A stretch of DNA of 64,000 nt from Candidatus Obscuribacterales bacterium (lineage in GTDB: Bacteria > Cyanobacteriota > Vampirovibrionia > Obscuribacterales > Obscuribacteraceae): positions 1 through 64,000 of the forward strand of contig JAIELX010000013.1 in NCBI GenBank assembly GCA_019752635.1. Reading direction: 5' to 3'. Shown here one piece after another: positions 48,701-63,700 of the stretch. The notes under the pieces are model-generated. The model did not search any database and had not been told where the DNA came from. It worked only from the letters and a program-made list of their open reading frames with translations. How positions within the stretch are numbered: position 1 is the stretch's first letter; each line of letters begins with the position of its first letter. Position numbers and translations under genes: made by a program.

Positions 48701-51700
48701 ACTGTCAATCTGTTGTTGCCGGCCAGGTCACCGATGCTTCCGGCGGTGGAAGTGAGGTTCACCGCGGTGGAAGTGAGGGTGGAGCTGAAGTTGCCGGCGA
48801 CAATCGCGGTGCTGGCGGACAGGCTGATGGAATTCGGTGCAGTCAGGTTGCCGGCGAAGGACAAGCCCCCACCAGTAGAAGTGATGGCGATGTCAGTTCC
48901 GCTTATATCCGAGCCTGCTGTAGCAGATACCGAACCGCTTGACAGCAGGTTGAATGTCGCACCGGCCGCGGAGTCGGCGTTGATTGTGGTGCTGGCGCCA
49001 GTGTTCTGGATGAAGACGCTCTGCCCGGCCGTGGTGGCATTGGCAGACACGTTCGCAGCTGAGACAACCAATCTGTTGTTGCCAGCGATGTCGCCGATGG
49101 CTCCGTTCGTCGACGTTAGGCTAACGGTATTCGATGTCAGCGTCGATGTGAAGCTCGCGCCGCCGATGGTGTCACGGGCCGACAGGGTTATAGAGGAGGG
49201 CGCATTGATATTGCCTGCTAATGCAAGTCCACCATTTGTCGAGGTGAGTGAGAGGTCCGTAGCATTGATGGTCGCTCCGGCGATTGAGGAGACACTGCCG
49301 CTAGACAATACATTGAAGGTGGCGCCTGCTCCCGACGCTGCGGAGAAGTTCGTGCTTGCTGCGGTGTTCTGGACAAAGACATTTTGACCTGCAGCATTCG
49401 CATTCAAGCTCAGGTTTGCCCCGGAAACGACAAGGCGGTTGTTACCGGCCAGGTCGCCTATGCTACCGGCAGTAGAAGTTAGGTTGATGTTGTTGGAAGT
49501 AAGCGTGGCCGCGAAGTTCGCACCAACGATCGAATTCTGAGCCGATAGTGAAATTGAGTTGGAACCGTTGAGCGCTGCATTCATTGAGAATCCGCCACCT
49601 GTCGAGGTGAGCGAGATATCCGTGGACCCGACGGTTGCACCGGCGCTTGAGCTGACATTACCGGCGCTCAACACATCAAACGTTGCTTGTGAGCCGGACG
49701 GACCAGCAATGTTGGTGCTGGCGCCGGTATTCTGAAGGAAGACATTCTGTCCTGCGCCCTGGGCATTGGCGGTGACGTTTGTCGCGTTCACTACGAGTCT
49801 ATTGTTACCGGCAAGGTCGCCGATACTACCGGCGGTGGAGGTCAAAGTTACCGAAGTAGAGGTGAGTGGTGCAACAAAGTTGCCGCTGACGATGTTGTTT
49901 TGTGCCGACAATGTAATTGAGTTTGAAGCGTTCAGTCCGGCGGCCAGAGCGAAACCACCAGCGGTCGCGGTTAGTGACACGTCCGTTCCCGATAAGGTCG
50001 CACCGGCAGCTGACGTCACTGTTCCGGCAGACAGTACGTTAAACGTGGCACCCGCTGCGGAGGCGTTCGCGAAGTTAGTGCTTGCGCCTGTATTCTGGAC
50101 GAATACGTTTTGTCCTGATGCTGCTGCGTTGGCTGAAAGGTTGGTTGTGTTCACAACCATTCGTGTGTTGCCTGCCAGATCACCGATGCTTCCAGTTGTG
50201 GAGGTCAGATTGATAAATGCCGATGAGAGCGTCGAAGCAAAGTTCGATTGCTCGATGCTGCTGTTGGCGCTCAAGGTTATCGAGCCTGGTGCTGTCAGCC
50301 CGCCTGCCAGAGAGAATCCACCGGTGGTAGATGTAAGCGAAACGTCGGTCGCCGAGATATCGTTGCCGGCAGCGGAGCTAACAGTTCCGTTCGACAAGAG
50401 ATTGAAAGCGGCGCCAGCGCCTGAATCGGCTGTGATGGTAGTCGCGGCACCGGTATTCTGAAGGAAGACGTTTTGCCCTGCTGTGTTTGCGTTGGCGGAC
50501 AAGTTCTGAGCATTCACGACTAACCGGTTGTTGCCTGCCAGGTCACCGATGCTTCCGGCTGTGGATGTAAGATTGATAGTGTTCGATGTAAGGGTGGAGG
50601 CGAAGTTGCCGGCGACTATGCTGCTTTGCGAGGTAAGGCTCACTGAATTGGAGCCGTTTACACCCCCTGAAAGCGAGAGTCCGCCGGTACTGGCTGTAAG
50701 AACAATGTCCGTTGCGCTCAAGTTGGCGCCTGCCGCCGAAGTGATTGTACCACCGGACAGCACGTTGAAAGTCCCTCCGGCGGAAGAGTTTGCGCTGAAG
50801 TTGGTTGCTCCGGCGTTCTGTACAAATACATTTTCGCCGGCTGTCGCTGCGTTCAAGATCATGTTGGCAGCATTCACGGCCAATCTGTTGTTGCCTGCCA
50901 GGTCGCCTATGCTTCCGGTGGTAGACGTAATTGTCAAAATTCCGGTTGCCAGAGTTCCGGTAAAATTACCGGAAGTGACGTCGTTTTGGGCGGCGAGAGT
51001 GATCGAATTGGAGCCGTTTAGCGCTGCCGCAAAAGAGAAGCCACCGTTGGTGCTTGTGAGCGTGATGTCCTGCGCTGTTATTGTTGCGCCGGCGATAGAG
51101 CTAACCGTTCCATTGGACGTAACATCAAATACGGTGCCCGCTGCCGACGGCACAATAAAGTTGGTAGAGTTGGCGTTGTTGACGAAAACTGTTCCGGTGC
51201 CGCCGGTAAATAGTGACACATCCGGTGCGTTGATCTGCACCCGTGCTGCGTTGGACGTTCCGATGTTACCGGTGTCGGAAGTCAGCGAGACACGATCCGA
51301 AGTAAGCGCCATGGTGGATGATATGTTTCCGGAACCATCGGCATCCAGTCGAATGGAGTTTGTGCCGTTCAGCGCTGCTGTGACAGTGATGCCGCCATTT
51401 GAACCGCTGCTGGTCGTAACTAAAATGTCGTTGGCAGTGACGGGGTTGCTAACTGTAATTGCTCGGTTTGTCAGCAAATCGAAAGTGTTGCCAGCAGAAG
51501 ATGTCTGCAATGTCATCGGCGTCGCGGTGACGTTACTAATGTATGCTGATCCTTCCGGTCCGCCGCCGCCACCGGTTTGTACACTTAACGTGCCGGCGGC
51601 TGTGTTGATGCGACTGCTGGTGCCCGTTCCAATGAAGCCTGTTCCGGATGTTAGGCTTACTGTCGGTGCGCTGATCGTTCCGCCCGTCTGTGCGATGTCG

Positions 51701-54700
51701 CCGCTGCCAAATGCGTTAAGGGTGACGGAGTTGCTGCCTGTCACATTTTGCGCCAGGGTGATGTCGCCGGATGCTGCAGTTGTAACCAGGGACACGTCCA
51801 CACCCTGAAGCAATCCGGTTGCGTTCAACGCACCTCCGGCCGAGGCGTTCAAGGCATCGACCGCGGTCAATTGACCGAGGGTTAGTCCACTGCCGGCCGC
51901 AGTGATGATGATGTCATCTGCGCTTTGTCCAAGAACTAATCCATTTACGTTGTTGGAATAGACCTGAACATTGGAGGCTGTGTTGGTCCAACCCACTGTG
52001 CCGCTGGTGCTGAGCGTACCGTTGTTGTTGCCCGAAGTGTTGACTGAAACAGCCGCCGCACCGCTTATGTTGAACGCTATTGAACCTGTGCCACTGGTGC
52101 CCTGCGCGACGACATTGCCCGTGTTCGTCAGTGCGACACCAGTGGTGGCTATTGTGGTGAACGCGACTGTTCCGCCGGTTGCAGTAGTGGATCCTGTCGC
52201 ACCGCTATTGGTTACAAGATCACCATTGCCAGTGACATTGAATAGTCCTGCCGCAGAGTTGAGTGTAATTGCACCGCCTTGTCCGACAGAGGTGCTTCCC
52301 GGTGAAGTCGTTAGATTGCCATCAATAGTGATGCCAGCAACCAGGGAGGTGGTCGTAACGTTGATAGCTCCGCCGTTGCCTGTACCTGTTCCCCGTGCAT
52401 TGAGATCGTTATTGCCAATCTGCACGGAGTCGCCGGTAAGATTAATAGTGCCACCGCTGCCGTTGACGGTTGCATTAGTGGAAATTTGAGAGTTGATGTT
52501 CAACTGCTGCGATGCGGTCAGGTTTACGGTGCCGCCGTTACCACCAAGCAAACCTGCATTGGCTGTCAGGTTTCCACCTATATATGATGGACCAACAGGA
52601 ACTGCTACCGTTTCGAGCGGACCGGCGAACGCCGTTGCTGTAATGGTACCGCCGTTGCCGACACCGACACCGCTGGCGTCCAGGCCACCGGTGACTTGAA
52701 TGGTAGCTCCGTAGAGCAGGATATTGCCGCCGTTGCCGTTTGCCGCCTGCGGGCCGACTAGCAAGTTTGTGTTGCTGGTGACTACGACCGCGCCGCCGTA
52801 GTTATACAATGAGATGCTTCCGCCGTTGGCCGTTGGGAAGGCGGAGCCGCCTCGGGCGTCGAGTACACCGAATATGGTATTGGCACCAGGCGTGACATTG
52901 TCGACGGTCATTGGAATCGGGCTGTTGGTTACGATCGTAATCGATCCGCCGTTCTTAGCCGCAGTAACGTCGAAGACATTGGCATTTACGGACAGCGCAT
53001 TATCGACGCTGACGTATATGTTTCCACCGTCGCCGCCATCGCTTCTTGAACGCAGCGTCGCATTGACAAAGTTCGTTCCGGTGGCCGCTCCTAGAACCAG
53101 CGCATCTACCGGGCTTGACGATATCAGCGAGATATTGCCGCCCTTGCCTGTGCCCTTTCCGCTTACGTCAAGCACGTTGCCAGGGATTCCGTTGACCTGG
53201 AGCGTGTAACCACCTATGGTGATTGATGGTCCATTTCCAGCGACGGCATCGGTCGAGGCCAGGTTGACCACTCCGCCATAGTTTGGAATGAACACACTAC
53301 CCAGGCGGTTGATGAAGGTCATGGAGCCGCCGCTGCCGCCGACAGCTCGAATCGGTCCGTTGATATAGTTGTTGCCGGTCACAGAACCTATATAGAACGT
53401 GGTCGGCGAAGCTGATACCAGGGCGATACTTCCTGCCGTACCCGACGTGTTGGTGGCATTTACGTTCAGTCCGGAAACTGTATTCATCCGCAGGTTGCCG
53501 CCGGACTCAATATAGATCTTGCCGCCGTTTGGTCCGACAGCATTAACTGCCCAGTTTGCGACCAGATCCGCGCGACCGTCTGCTTGCACGAAGACTGTGC
53601 CGCCGCGATCCGCAAGGGCGGTGCTACCGCTGGAGACATCTAAGGTTAAAGAGGTCGGTGAGTTAATGTTGCCGGAGAGAACGCGGGCGCTGATCGTTCC
53701 GCCAGTGGTGCTGTTTGACGCTGAGCGAATGTTCCCTGCCAACACCAGACCAGCGCCCTGACCCTGTCCGACGAAAAGGTTTACATAACCGCCACGGCTG
53801 GCGGTGCTTGACGCTTCTATGTCCAGACCGGCATTGGCGGTTTGGAAGACAATGCTGCCCAGCGCCGAACCGATTGTAACGTCGCCGCCTTGTGAGGTCT
53901 GTCCGGTGAATATCAAGCTGTTGATCACCGTGCCTGCGCCATCTAGTGTGAGCACGGAACCGCCCTGGGTTCCAGCTCTGGTATTAATGGTTGTGCCGCC
54001 GATGGTGCCAAGTATGTTAACTGTCGACTGAGGCGCAATCAAGGTGACATTGCCGCCGCGAGTGCCTGCAGTCAAAGTGTCACCGGCAGAGTTGATGGCT
54101 CCGGTTACTGTCAATTTTCCTTGTGCTGAAATTAAAGCAACGTTTCCACCGCTACCGCCAGCGGTTGCCGCCGTTACGACGTTAGTGCCGACTGTAATTG
54201 TCGAGCGGGCGATAAGTGCTGCGCTGGAGGCATTTCCACCCACCGTTTGTCCAGTGATCGAATTGGCCGATGCGCCGCCGATTAGCACCGCAATCGGTGC
54301 TATGAACTGGCCATCGCCACCGGTATTGAACGTTAGTGAGTTGGACGGCAAGACAACGCCCACTACTCCACCAGGCACCACATTCGCGGAGACCGCTGCC
54401 GGAGTTATAGTCATTACCGTGTTGCCCGAAGGCTGCGTAAACAGCGGCACCGAAACATTCGGGAATATGCCGGTTGTTGCGGTCGGATGTGTTTCCGTTG
54501 TGTAAAGGGTTCCACCCAGGTTGATGGTCGATGCGCTGTAAAGAACAACGCTTCCAGCAGTTGTCGACGGGGCGGATGTGAGCGGAATGCCACCAGTGAC
54601 TGTTATCGTTTCTGTTGCGCTGACGAAGACACCGCCGCCTCGTGCGCCAAGTCCGGGAGCAACATTGCTGTTGTTCGTCATGATGCTCTGAATCTGTACG

Positions 54701-57700
54701 TCGGATGGAGAGCTAATGCCAATTGAACCGCCGGCGCCACCGGCGCCGATTGCGCGAGAATCTATCGCGCCGAGCACAATGTCGCCTGCGTTGATATTCG
54801 GCAGCCGGTTCATTGGGGCAAGGCTGGCAATTATGACGTTGCCGCCGTTTTGTCCCGATGTGTTGAGATTGTTCAATCTTACCGAAACTCCAGAGTCGCT
54901 GGCGTTGCCGGTGGAGTTGGTGAGAACGGTAATCGTTCCGCCATTACCCAGTGTGCTTGATGCGTCCAGATTTAGGGTTGCGCCGGACCTCGCCGACACA
55001 TAGGTACCGGCTGACAGCACGATGTGGCCGCCGCGGGTTGCACCGGCTACGCTGATGCCCTGTACCCCTCGCGCATCCGCTGCGGTGCCGCCTAACAGCA
55101 TTCGACCGCCGACATTGGTTATCTGGACGGTACCACCGTTGGCCAGCGTATAGCCGCTGTCGTTGATGTTGCCGACTGAAATGTCGCCACCGGCGCCAAT
55201 AATCATGATGTTGCCGGCGGTGTTGTCGAGACCGTTGGCAAAGGACGACACGTCGCGCGCGATATTCAGGGTTCCGCTTCCGATAAATGCCAGGAATGAG
55301 CCGCCGAATCCGTTGCCGCTAGAAATGTCTACTGAGGCGGTGTTGTTCGTGACGCTGCCGGTCGTACCAGTCACAGCTATTGATTGCCCGGCAAAGTAGA
55401 TGTTACCGGCATTGTTGAAGGCTGAGCTGGCGTCGGCGCTGACCACCGTTGTGCTGCCCAAATTGTTATATAGGGATATGGTGCCGCCCGCCGCCCCACC
55501 GGAGCCCGCTGCGGAAATGCGTCCTGCTGCAATGGTAGTAGAGCCGAAAGCCTCAACCAGAATCTGACCGGCGCGATTCAGTTGGTTGACTTGCAACCCT
55601 TTGCCGTCGGCAAGGAGATTTCCGGCGTTCAAACTTCCGTTGTTCAGGAAGATGCCTATGCTGCCGCCGCTAGTGCCACCACTTGCCAGCAGCGAACCAC
55701 CAGTGATGCTGACCGCGCTACCGGTAACTCTAATCGAACCGCCGGTGAGTGTTGTTGAGGAAACGTCAATGGCGCTGGCGTTGTTGTTTGCGGTGGTTCC
55801 AGTAACTGTTACCACCGGAGCCGTAATTATGACTTTGCCGCCCGTAGTCTGTGCTGATGTTGAACTGATACTCGAAACAGAGACTCCACCGAACGGAGAG
55901 TAGAGTTCAAGCACGCCGCCGGCAGAACCGACTGTGCCATTGGCTCGCAAGTTTGTCAGTGTAATACTTGTTGGCGAGAAGCTTCGGCTGATGACAGTAA
56001 CATCGCCACCACCGGTGCTGGCGCCCAGTCCTCGAGTGTCGAGTCCTGCGGTCATGGTTACTGAGCTGCCGGACAAGAACACGTTGCCGCTGGCTGTGGA
56101 AGTGATGCCGCTCGATACCGCGCTTATCGAGTTAGCCGCAATTGCGCCGGTGGCCAGAAGCAACACTCGCGCGGAGTTGCCGCTTGCCGTGTCGTTATTG
56201 ATAGCTCCTGAGACAGTCAGCGTGCCACCAGTCACTATGGACACCGGTGCAGTACCAGAGCCGGTGCTGCTAGTGAGCGAGACGTTGCCGCCCACCACGA
56301 TAGGCGCCACGAAGTCGCTCCGCGGGGTCACGAAGGACAATGAATTGGCCGTGAAATCGGCAAATGATGTTAACGAACTGGCCGGCAGAGTATAGACCGT
56401 GGAAGTTGTGTTGTCCGTTATGGTCGGCAGCGCTGTTGGTCCGACCGTCAGGGTGTAGTTGTTTCCTGCGATCACGTTTGCCGGTGTCAGCAGAGATGCG
56501 CCAGTTACGTTGGCGAAGATACCGACATTCGCTCCCGGCGTCTGCGCCGCCGAGCCGTTGATGTTACCTGTGGACATTATGACGGCAAAGCCCGTCGTAC
56601 CGCCTGCTCCGCCGATTACGCTCTGAGTGATAACGAGGTTCGATGCCGCTCCTTGCGACACGAAGATTGAGCCACCTTTTGAGCCGGCCCCGGTAGCTGC
56701 AGCAGTAACTGTGGTGCCGGCAAAATTCATTGCGCCAGAGGTGATGAGAGCAATCGAGCCGCCCGATGTCAGACCTGTCGAACGAATTCCGCCGGCGCCG
56801 GAGAGCGTTAGATTTGCTGCCGGACCGCGCGTGACCATCATAACTTCGCCACCGATGCCGGCCGACGAGCTGGCATCAACGCCTCGGAAGATGGTTGTGT
56901 TGCCGGATGACAGCGTAAAGATCTGTCCACCGAAGTTGGTACCGGTCGCCGCCAGCGATTGGTTGCTTCCGTTTGCGTTTGTAATGCCAATGGTGCTGTT
57001 GTCCGAAACAAGAGTAATAGCACCGCCACTAACGTTGCCGTTGGCCGTGATGAAGGCATTGCTCAGGTTGTTGACTGCGTGCAACGAAACCAGTCCGCCG
57101 TCTGCGAACGTACCGTTGGCGCTAAGCGAGCCGGCATTGGTCAAACTGTTTCCTGCGTCGAATGCTATGTTGCCGCCTGAGGTTCCATTTACGTTCGTTG
57201 CCCAGCTAACGTTTATGGACCCGGGCGACGATACTCTAACGTTGCCGCCAACATCATTAGTGGATGTCGCGTTGATAGCTATGACACTCGTTTTGGCACC
57301 GGCCCCGAAATAACCGAGATTGCCGTTGTTGATGGAAACGTTGACGTCGCCACCCTTGCCTGACACAGTTGAGGTGTTGAATCCGCCAGTGTTGCAGCAG
57401 CCGAACACGTCGTTGGCGTTCAGTATCCCTGAGTAGTTATCTACTGATGCGCTTTGGGCCGTCTGGTTAATGCTTACATTGATATTGCCGCCGTTGCCCA
57501 GCGATCCTTGTGTGCTTATGTAATTGCCGGCCGTGGCACTGTTAAACACAATGTTGCCGGTGCCAGTGACATTCAAGTTGACGTTACCACCGGATACGCC
57601 GGTGATGCCCGCCACGCCTTGTACCACTGCTGAACTGTCGATGCCTGCGCCGAAGTTCATACTGGTAGCAGAGTTAATGGTAATGTTGCCGGCTTTAACC

Positions 57701-60700
57701 GCACCGGATGTGTCTATGCTGTAGCCGCGCGAGTTCGTCGTAGAATCAATCGTAACCGAGCCGACGGAGCTGGTGACGGTTACGATACCGCCAAAGGTGC
57801 CGCCTCTGGCTTCCAGGAAGTTGTTGTTCTGAACCACCGGGCCTGTCATCGTAATGTTGCCGCCACGTCCGATAGAGGCATTGGCTTGCAGCGAACCGGT
57901 GTTTATGAAAGTGTCTGAAGAACTGGTGGTGATATTTCCGCCGTTGACACCGTTGGACTGGAAGTGCCAGTTGGTGTTCACCAGACCGCCTGGACCGCCT
58001 GCACTGACAGTGATGTTACCTGCATCAAACTCTGCGGAGTTGGCAATGAGATTCAACGTGCTGGGGTTAGCGAAGAACGAGCCATTGAAAAAATAACCCA
58101 GCCGATTGCTCAGAACTTCAAACGAGATGTCGCCTGCGCGCGCCGAAGTAGAAGAAGAGTTAAACGATTGCTCGCCACCGCAGCAGAACTGACCTTCGAA
58201 GCCGGAGTAGCCTGCACTTGAGATACCTGACTGACCGATGCGAACACTAATGTCGCCGCCATCACCGCCGGTGCCGCGGCTATCGATATATCTTTGTGCT
58301 GCACCGCCGGGGAAGATTCGCAAGTTCCCCTCTGTAATTAAAACGTCTACCTGTCCACCATTCAGTTGGGAAGAGGTATTAATACCGAATTGAACGGTAA
58401 GGTTCGCACCGGAGTTCAGCGAAACGCGACCGGATTGCATGAGCGATGTGCTCGAGATCGAATCGTTGTTGCCGTTGGCGCTCTGTACCGTGAGGGTGCT
58501 GTGTGGCGCGGTTACTGCAATGTTTCCACCAAAGGAGCCGCCATTTGCTTGAAGATAACCGAGATTTATTGCGCCCGTAGATGCAAGAATCGAGATGTCG
58601 CCTGCTCTTGTTACGGTGCCGTCGGCTATGAAGATGCCGCTGCTGGCGGCCACCGTGTTCGCTGCCGATAGAGAGATATTGCCGCCATTGGCGCCTGATG
58701 TGTTCAGGTTCCAGGCGCTGTTGTATTGCCCGCCCAGTGAGATGCCTATTTGACCAGACTGTGCGTTGGTGGAACCGGTGATTAACGTACTGAAGTCCGA
58801 TGGACGCTGAATTCCGCCACCGACTATTTTTATGCCGATGTCTCCGCCGGTGCCTGAGATCGAGCCGGTGTTGAAAGAGAATTCGTTGCCGGGCGGGCAA
58901 CAGAAATAGTTGCCGACGATACCGGAGACGCCGCCGACTATTGGGCTGATGCCGATCTGCATATTCAGGTCGCCACCACTTCCGGTGCCGCCTCGCGCGT
59001 TGACATATCTAAAGGGGGACGCTGGACCGTTGGAGCTGAATGAGAGGTTGCCCGTCGCTGATTGAATGGTAATATTGCCGGCGGTGTTGGCCGATGTAGT
59101 GCTTATTTCGGCGTTGCTTGAGACACCGGTGCCGCCAATAATGCGAATGTCTCCGGACCGTGTCGCGCTACTGGTGAAGAGAGTATCGCCGCTAAATGTC
59201 GTACCGCTGAGAACAACGGACGCGAACGGGGCTATCAGTGTTATGTCGTTACCGGTTGTGCCGCCCGATGTGCGAATGTAGTTCTGAGTAGAGAGATTGG
59301 TAGACGATAGCGATAGCAGGCTGACGCTGCCGCCTGTTGTGGTGCCATGGAAATCAAAGTTAAGCCCTGCCCCGCCGCTACCGGCTGTCACCGTGCCCAG
59401 GCTCACAATGTTAAGGCTGTCGGCGTTGGTTGCATTGACCGGGCGGGCCCGCACTATCGTCGTCGCGCCCAAAGAAAGTATAGGCGCGATCATGTTTGCG
59501 TCGCCGCCGGTATCAATGTTTAGCGTGCCTGTGCTGGTTACGCTGATGCTGCTGAAGCCCTGCGGATTGTAACCGCTCAGCGCCGACGGTTTGATGACTA
59601 TGTTAGCGTTGCCGCTGGTTATGTTGATGTTAGCCGGACCGGTGACGGCTTCGAACTTGCCGAAATTGCCAGCCGCGCCGACAACCGGAGCGGGAGCGCT
59701 AATGCTGCCGACAGCGCCGGAAGACACGAAAACGACGTTTCCGGAAGCAGAGCCGTTGGCATTGAATGCGGTGACGGAACCAAGGGATACCGAAGACCCT
59801 GCGCCAGTGTAACCGGAAGAAACAAACACGCTGCCCGAGCGTGATCCAGCCGTTGCAACCGCACTGGTGTTCGTGGTGCTTATCGCGCCGGACACGGCGA
59901 CGATGCCTCGGCCTGCGATACCAATTGAACCACCGGCGCCGCCCGTGGATGATGCGTTCGTGCTGATCGCTCCAGTGGTGATCGCCATTGTCCCAAGCGA
60001 TGCTACCTGCACCGAGCCGCCCGACAACCCGGAAGTATTGATGCTGCCCAACAGTATGGAGTCCGTGCCGGTGCTGCCTGCTGCAGTGACAACGATGTCA
60101 CCGCCGGGGCCGGTTGTTGCCGATGCGTTCAGGTTGAGCTGTCCGCCACCGAGGGACGCAATCGAGCCAATTGAGGTGAGCGTAATTGAGCCGGCCTCGT
60201 TGCCGGATGTATTGATACCGGTGGCTCCTGTTGCCGAGCCGACTTGCAGGTTGCCCGTCGATGTAATTTGTACGACGCCGCCCCGCGCTCCCGATATGCC
60301 GCGAGCATCGACTGAGCCGAGTGCTGTAGGTCCGGCCGACTGAACGAAGAACGAGCCTGCTTCCTTCCCTGTGCCGGACGCCGCCAGGTTCAAGTCCTGC
60401 GTATGACTTACTCCAGCCGCACCAACGGCCCATAGAGCTACTCCCCCGACCGAGCCACCACCGGTGGAAACATCGATGCGGCTGCCGCCGGTGAAGTTGA
60501 TTCCACCTGCGGTAGATCGAATAGCGACGTTCCCGCCATCGGCGTATCCGGCAACGCTACCCTGCAATCCGCGCGCGGTAATATTGAAGTTAGTCGTGTA
60601 GGTCGATGCAGACGTAAGCAGAACCGTTCCCGCTTTTTGCCCTGCCCCGACTCCGTCGGCGGCGATACTGCTTGCAGTCGTGATACTGCCGACCGTTGCG

Positions 60701-63700
60701 GTGACGTTAAGGAAACCACCAAAACCACGAGAAGCCGTTGCGTCACCACTGAGACTGACCGGTCCGTTCAAGACAATGTTGCCCAGTGATGAGGTCAATA
60801 CCGCCGAGCCGGCGTTTCCTGCGTTGAATCCACTGACTGACAATTCATTAATATTGATATTGCCGGAGGAATTGAAAGCAACTGTGCCACCGCGTGAGCC
60901 CAGACCGGATGAGATGCCTACAGAGTTAGCCGTAACTTTGTCTATGATCACAGCACCTGCCGGTGTGTTGATCGTGATGCTGCCGGCATTGGACGTGCTC
61001 TGGACATCACCGGTGCTGACCGGCATGTTTGACCAGCCGGATGCTTTGAGGTTGAAAACCTCTATGTTCGAATTAACGGAAGTCATCGTGATGCTGCCGG
61101 CAGAGGCGCGATTGATACCGTCTACCGTCACTGTTCCGGCGCTGGTCAGCAAGCTGGATGACGTTGTGATCGTTCCTCCGAACCCGTTGACGCCATTGCC
61201 AACGGCGGAGATTCCGCCTCGGACCGCACCGCCCATAGTAATAGTTGAATTGGACGAACTCAGATTGACTGAGCCGCCATAGAATCCGTCTGCGCGAATC
61301 AATCCGCCTGTGGGTGACTGAACGTTGATGGCGTTGGCCGTAGCGAAGATTACACTGCCACCTCTGGCGAACTGCGACGAGACATCGATAGTTGAGTCGT
61401 TCGCGTTTGCCGTGTAGCCCGACGCAGTAATGGAACCGTTCGTGAAATTGTTTGCAGTATATCTAATGGTTCCGCCAGTGTTGTCTCGTGAAATTGCACT
61501 GACACCGGCCGTGGTGTTAATGAATGAGCTTGAAGAAGTGAGGTTTACGGTACCGCCCTTACCAACAATTGAGTCTGCGGTAATGTTGCCGGAAGTGAAT
61601 ACATCCTGGTTCTGAGCCGTGACGTTGATGGTTCCTGCGTTGCCTGTCTGCGTGCTGACACTTGTCAGGCCTTGCAGATTGATCTCGACAGTGGAGTTGA
61701 CATTGATCGTGCCGCCGTTGCCTTGTTGTGATGTCGCCAGCACGCTTGCATTTGTCGTGATGTTATTGGTGGAACTGAGATTGACGCTGCCAGCGTTGCC
61801 GCCGATAGTGCTGGATGAGACCGTGGCGTTAGTGGTCAACGAAGGTGCGGTGAAATTGACCGTTCCGCCGTTACCTGTCGACGAATCCGTGCTTACCAGC
61901 GCATTGGTATTAATGATTGCGGCGTTGAAGTTCACCGCGCCGCCGCTGGAACTTGTGGAGTTTGAGGTAACGATACCGGTGTTGTTAATGGTGCGTCCGG
62001 CCGTGAAGTTGATCGTTCCACCGAAGTTAGTAGAAGAATTGCTTCTTACAGTTTGCTGCGCAAGTATGTCTCTGCCGCTGGTGAAATTGATTGTGCCGCC
62101 ACGCGCATTTGTTGCATTGGCGCTGACAGTGTTTTGGGATACGACATCGAGACCCGCGCTCACGGTAATGGTGCCGGCCTGCGCCGTTACCGAATCGGAA
62201 GTGAGGAAATTTGTAGTTACGTTTGCGCGCTCAGAAGAGATGGTTATCGAGCCGCCACCGGCAGCTGATGCGATGGTGGCATTATTGACGAAAACCGCCT
62301 GGCTCGCGTCTACGACAATGGTGCCACTGGTCGAACTGGTCGAAGTTGCGGACAACGTTCCATTAATAGTAACCGTGCTGGCGAAATTGCCGCGGTGCCC
62401 CTGGATGTTGATGCTACCGCCGGTATTAGCAACACCATCTGCAGTCAATGTTCCGGCCGCTATTGTTACCGTGCCGGACTTCAGTGTGATGTTACCACCG
62501 AACGTTGCTGAAGCCGCCACGTTTATTGCTGCGGGATTGGGAACCGACATCGTAGCAAACGGGCTGAAATCTCGGACTGTAATGGAGCCGCCTCGGTTAC
62601 CTGACGCCACTATGGTGCCGAACATTCCGTTTGCCGGCACCGGCGGTGTACCGCCGTACTGAATTACGAATGAATCCGTTCCCGAGAAAGGATAAACTTC
62701 AAGCGAACCGCCGGTGTTGTTGATGGAGGAGGCGTCAAGCGAGATGCCCGAACCTGCAGCGGTCTCGCCGGACACGTTGACATATTTGCCGCCGATGAGA
62801 ATTCTGCCGCCGGTGCCGGATACGGCCGATACGTTAGCAGAGTTGATTTGGACGTCGGCATTCTTCGATTGAACAGCTATCGTGCCTGCAAGAGCTGAAC
62901 TCGTTGCCGATGCATTAAGTCGATTTGTGCCCGTGCTGACCGAGCCGAGCGAATTGACGAATATGTTGCCCGCTGAATTGCTGGCGACACCTGTTGCTGT
63001 TGTGAGAATCTGGTCTGCAATAGTGATGCCACCGCCTGAATTTGACAGTGAAACCGAGCCCGAGTCATCGTTACTCGAGACAGCCCGTATCTGTCCTACC
63101 GTGAGACCGCCCGCCGATGACGTTGATATTGACACCGCCCCTGCGCCCGCCGATAAGTTGTTGGTGACAATCATGCTTGGTGCGAGGGAGCCGCTGGCCA
63201 GATTCAGTTTGATTGCGCTGGTGAATGTCTGACCGGAAGATCCTGCATATGTCGCGTCTGCTAGGATGACAGAACCGCCAAGCAGAGTGAACATGCCACC
63301 GGTGATGATACCTTTAGACGCTCCCGTGCCGGTGTCATTGGCGTAAGTGGCGAAGGAAGCCGTAGTCGCACCAGTTGTAGACCGACTTACTAGCGACCCG
63401 ACTGTTGCATTGCCGGGCGTAGCGATCGAGATTTGATTGCCGCTGCCGTTTGATAAGCCACCGGCCCACACCGCTCCAACCTTCAAGTCCGCTCCCGATG
63501 AGAGGACAACCTGACCGGCGGTTCGACCGGCACCAGTGACGTGAGTGGATACCAATCCGTCCGATAGGAGTGTTTGACCTGCCCATTGCCCGATGGTAAG
63601 TGCTCCACCGCTGGCCAGGCGAACCGCCCCTCCCGAACCGGAAACAGCCGAAGTGTCGATGGTGGCATTCGGAGTGCCTGAGGCGTTTCCTGTAACTGAG

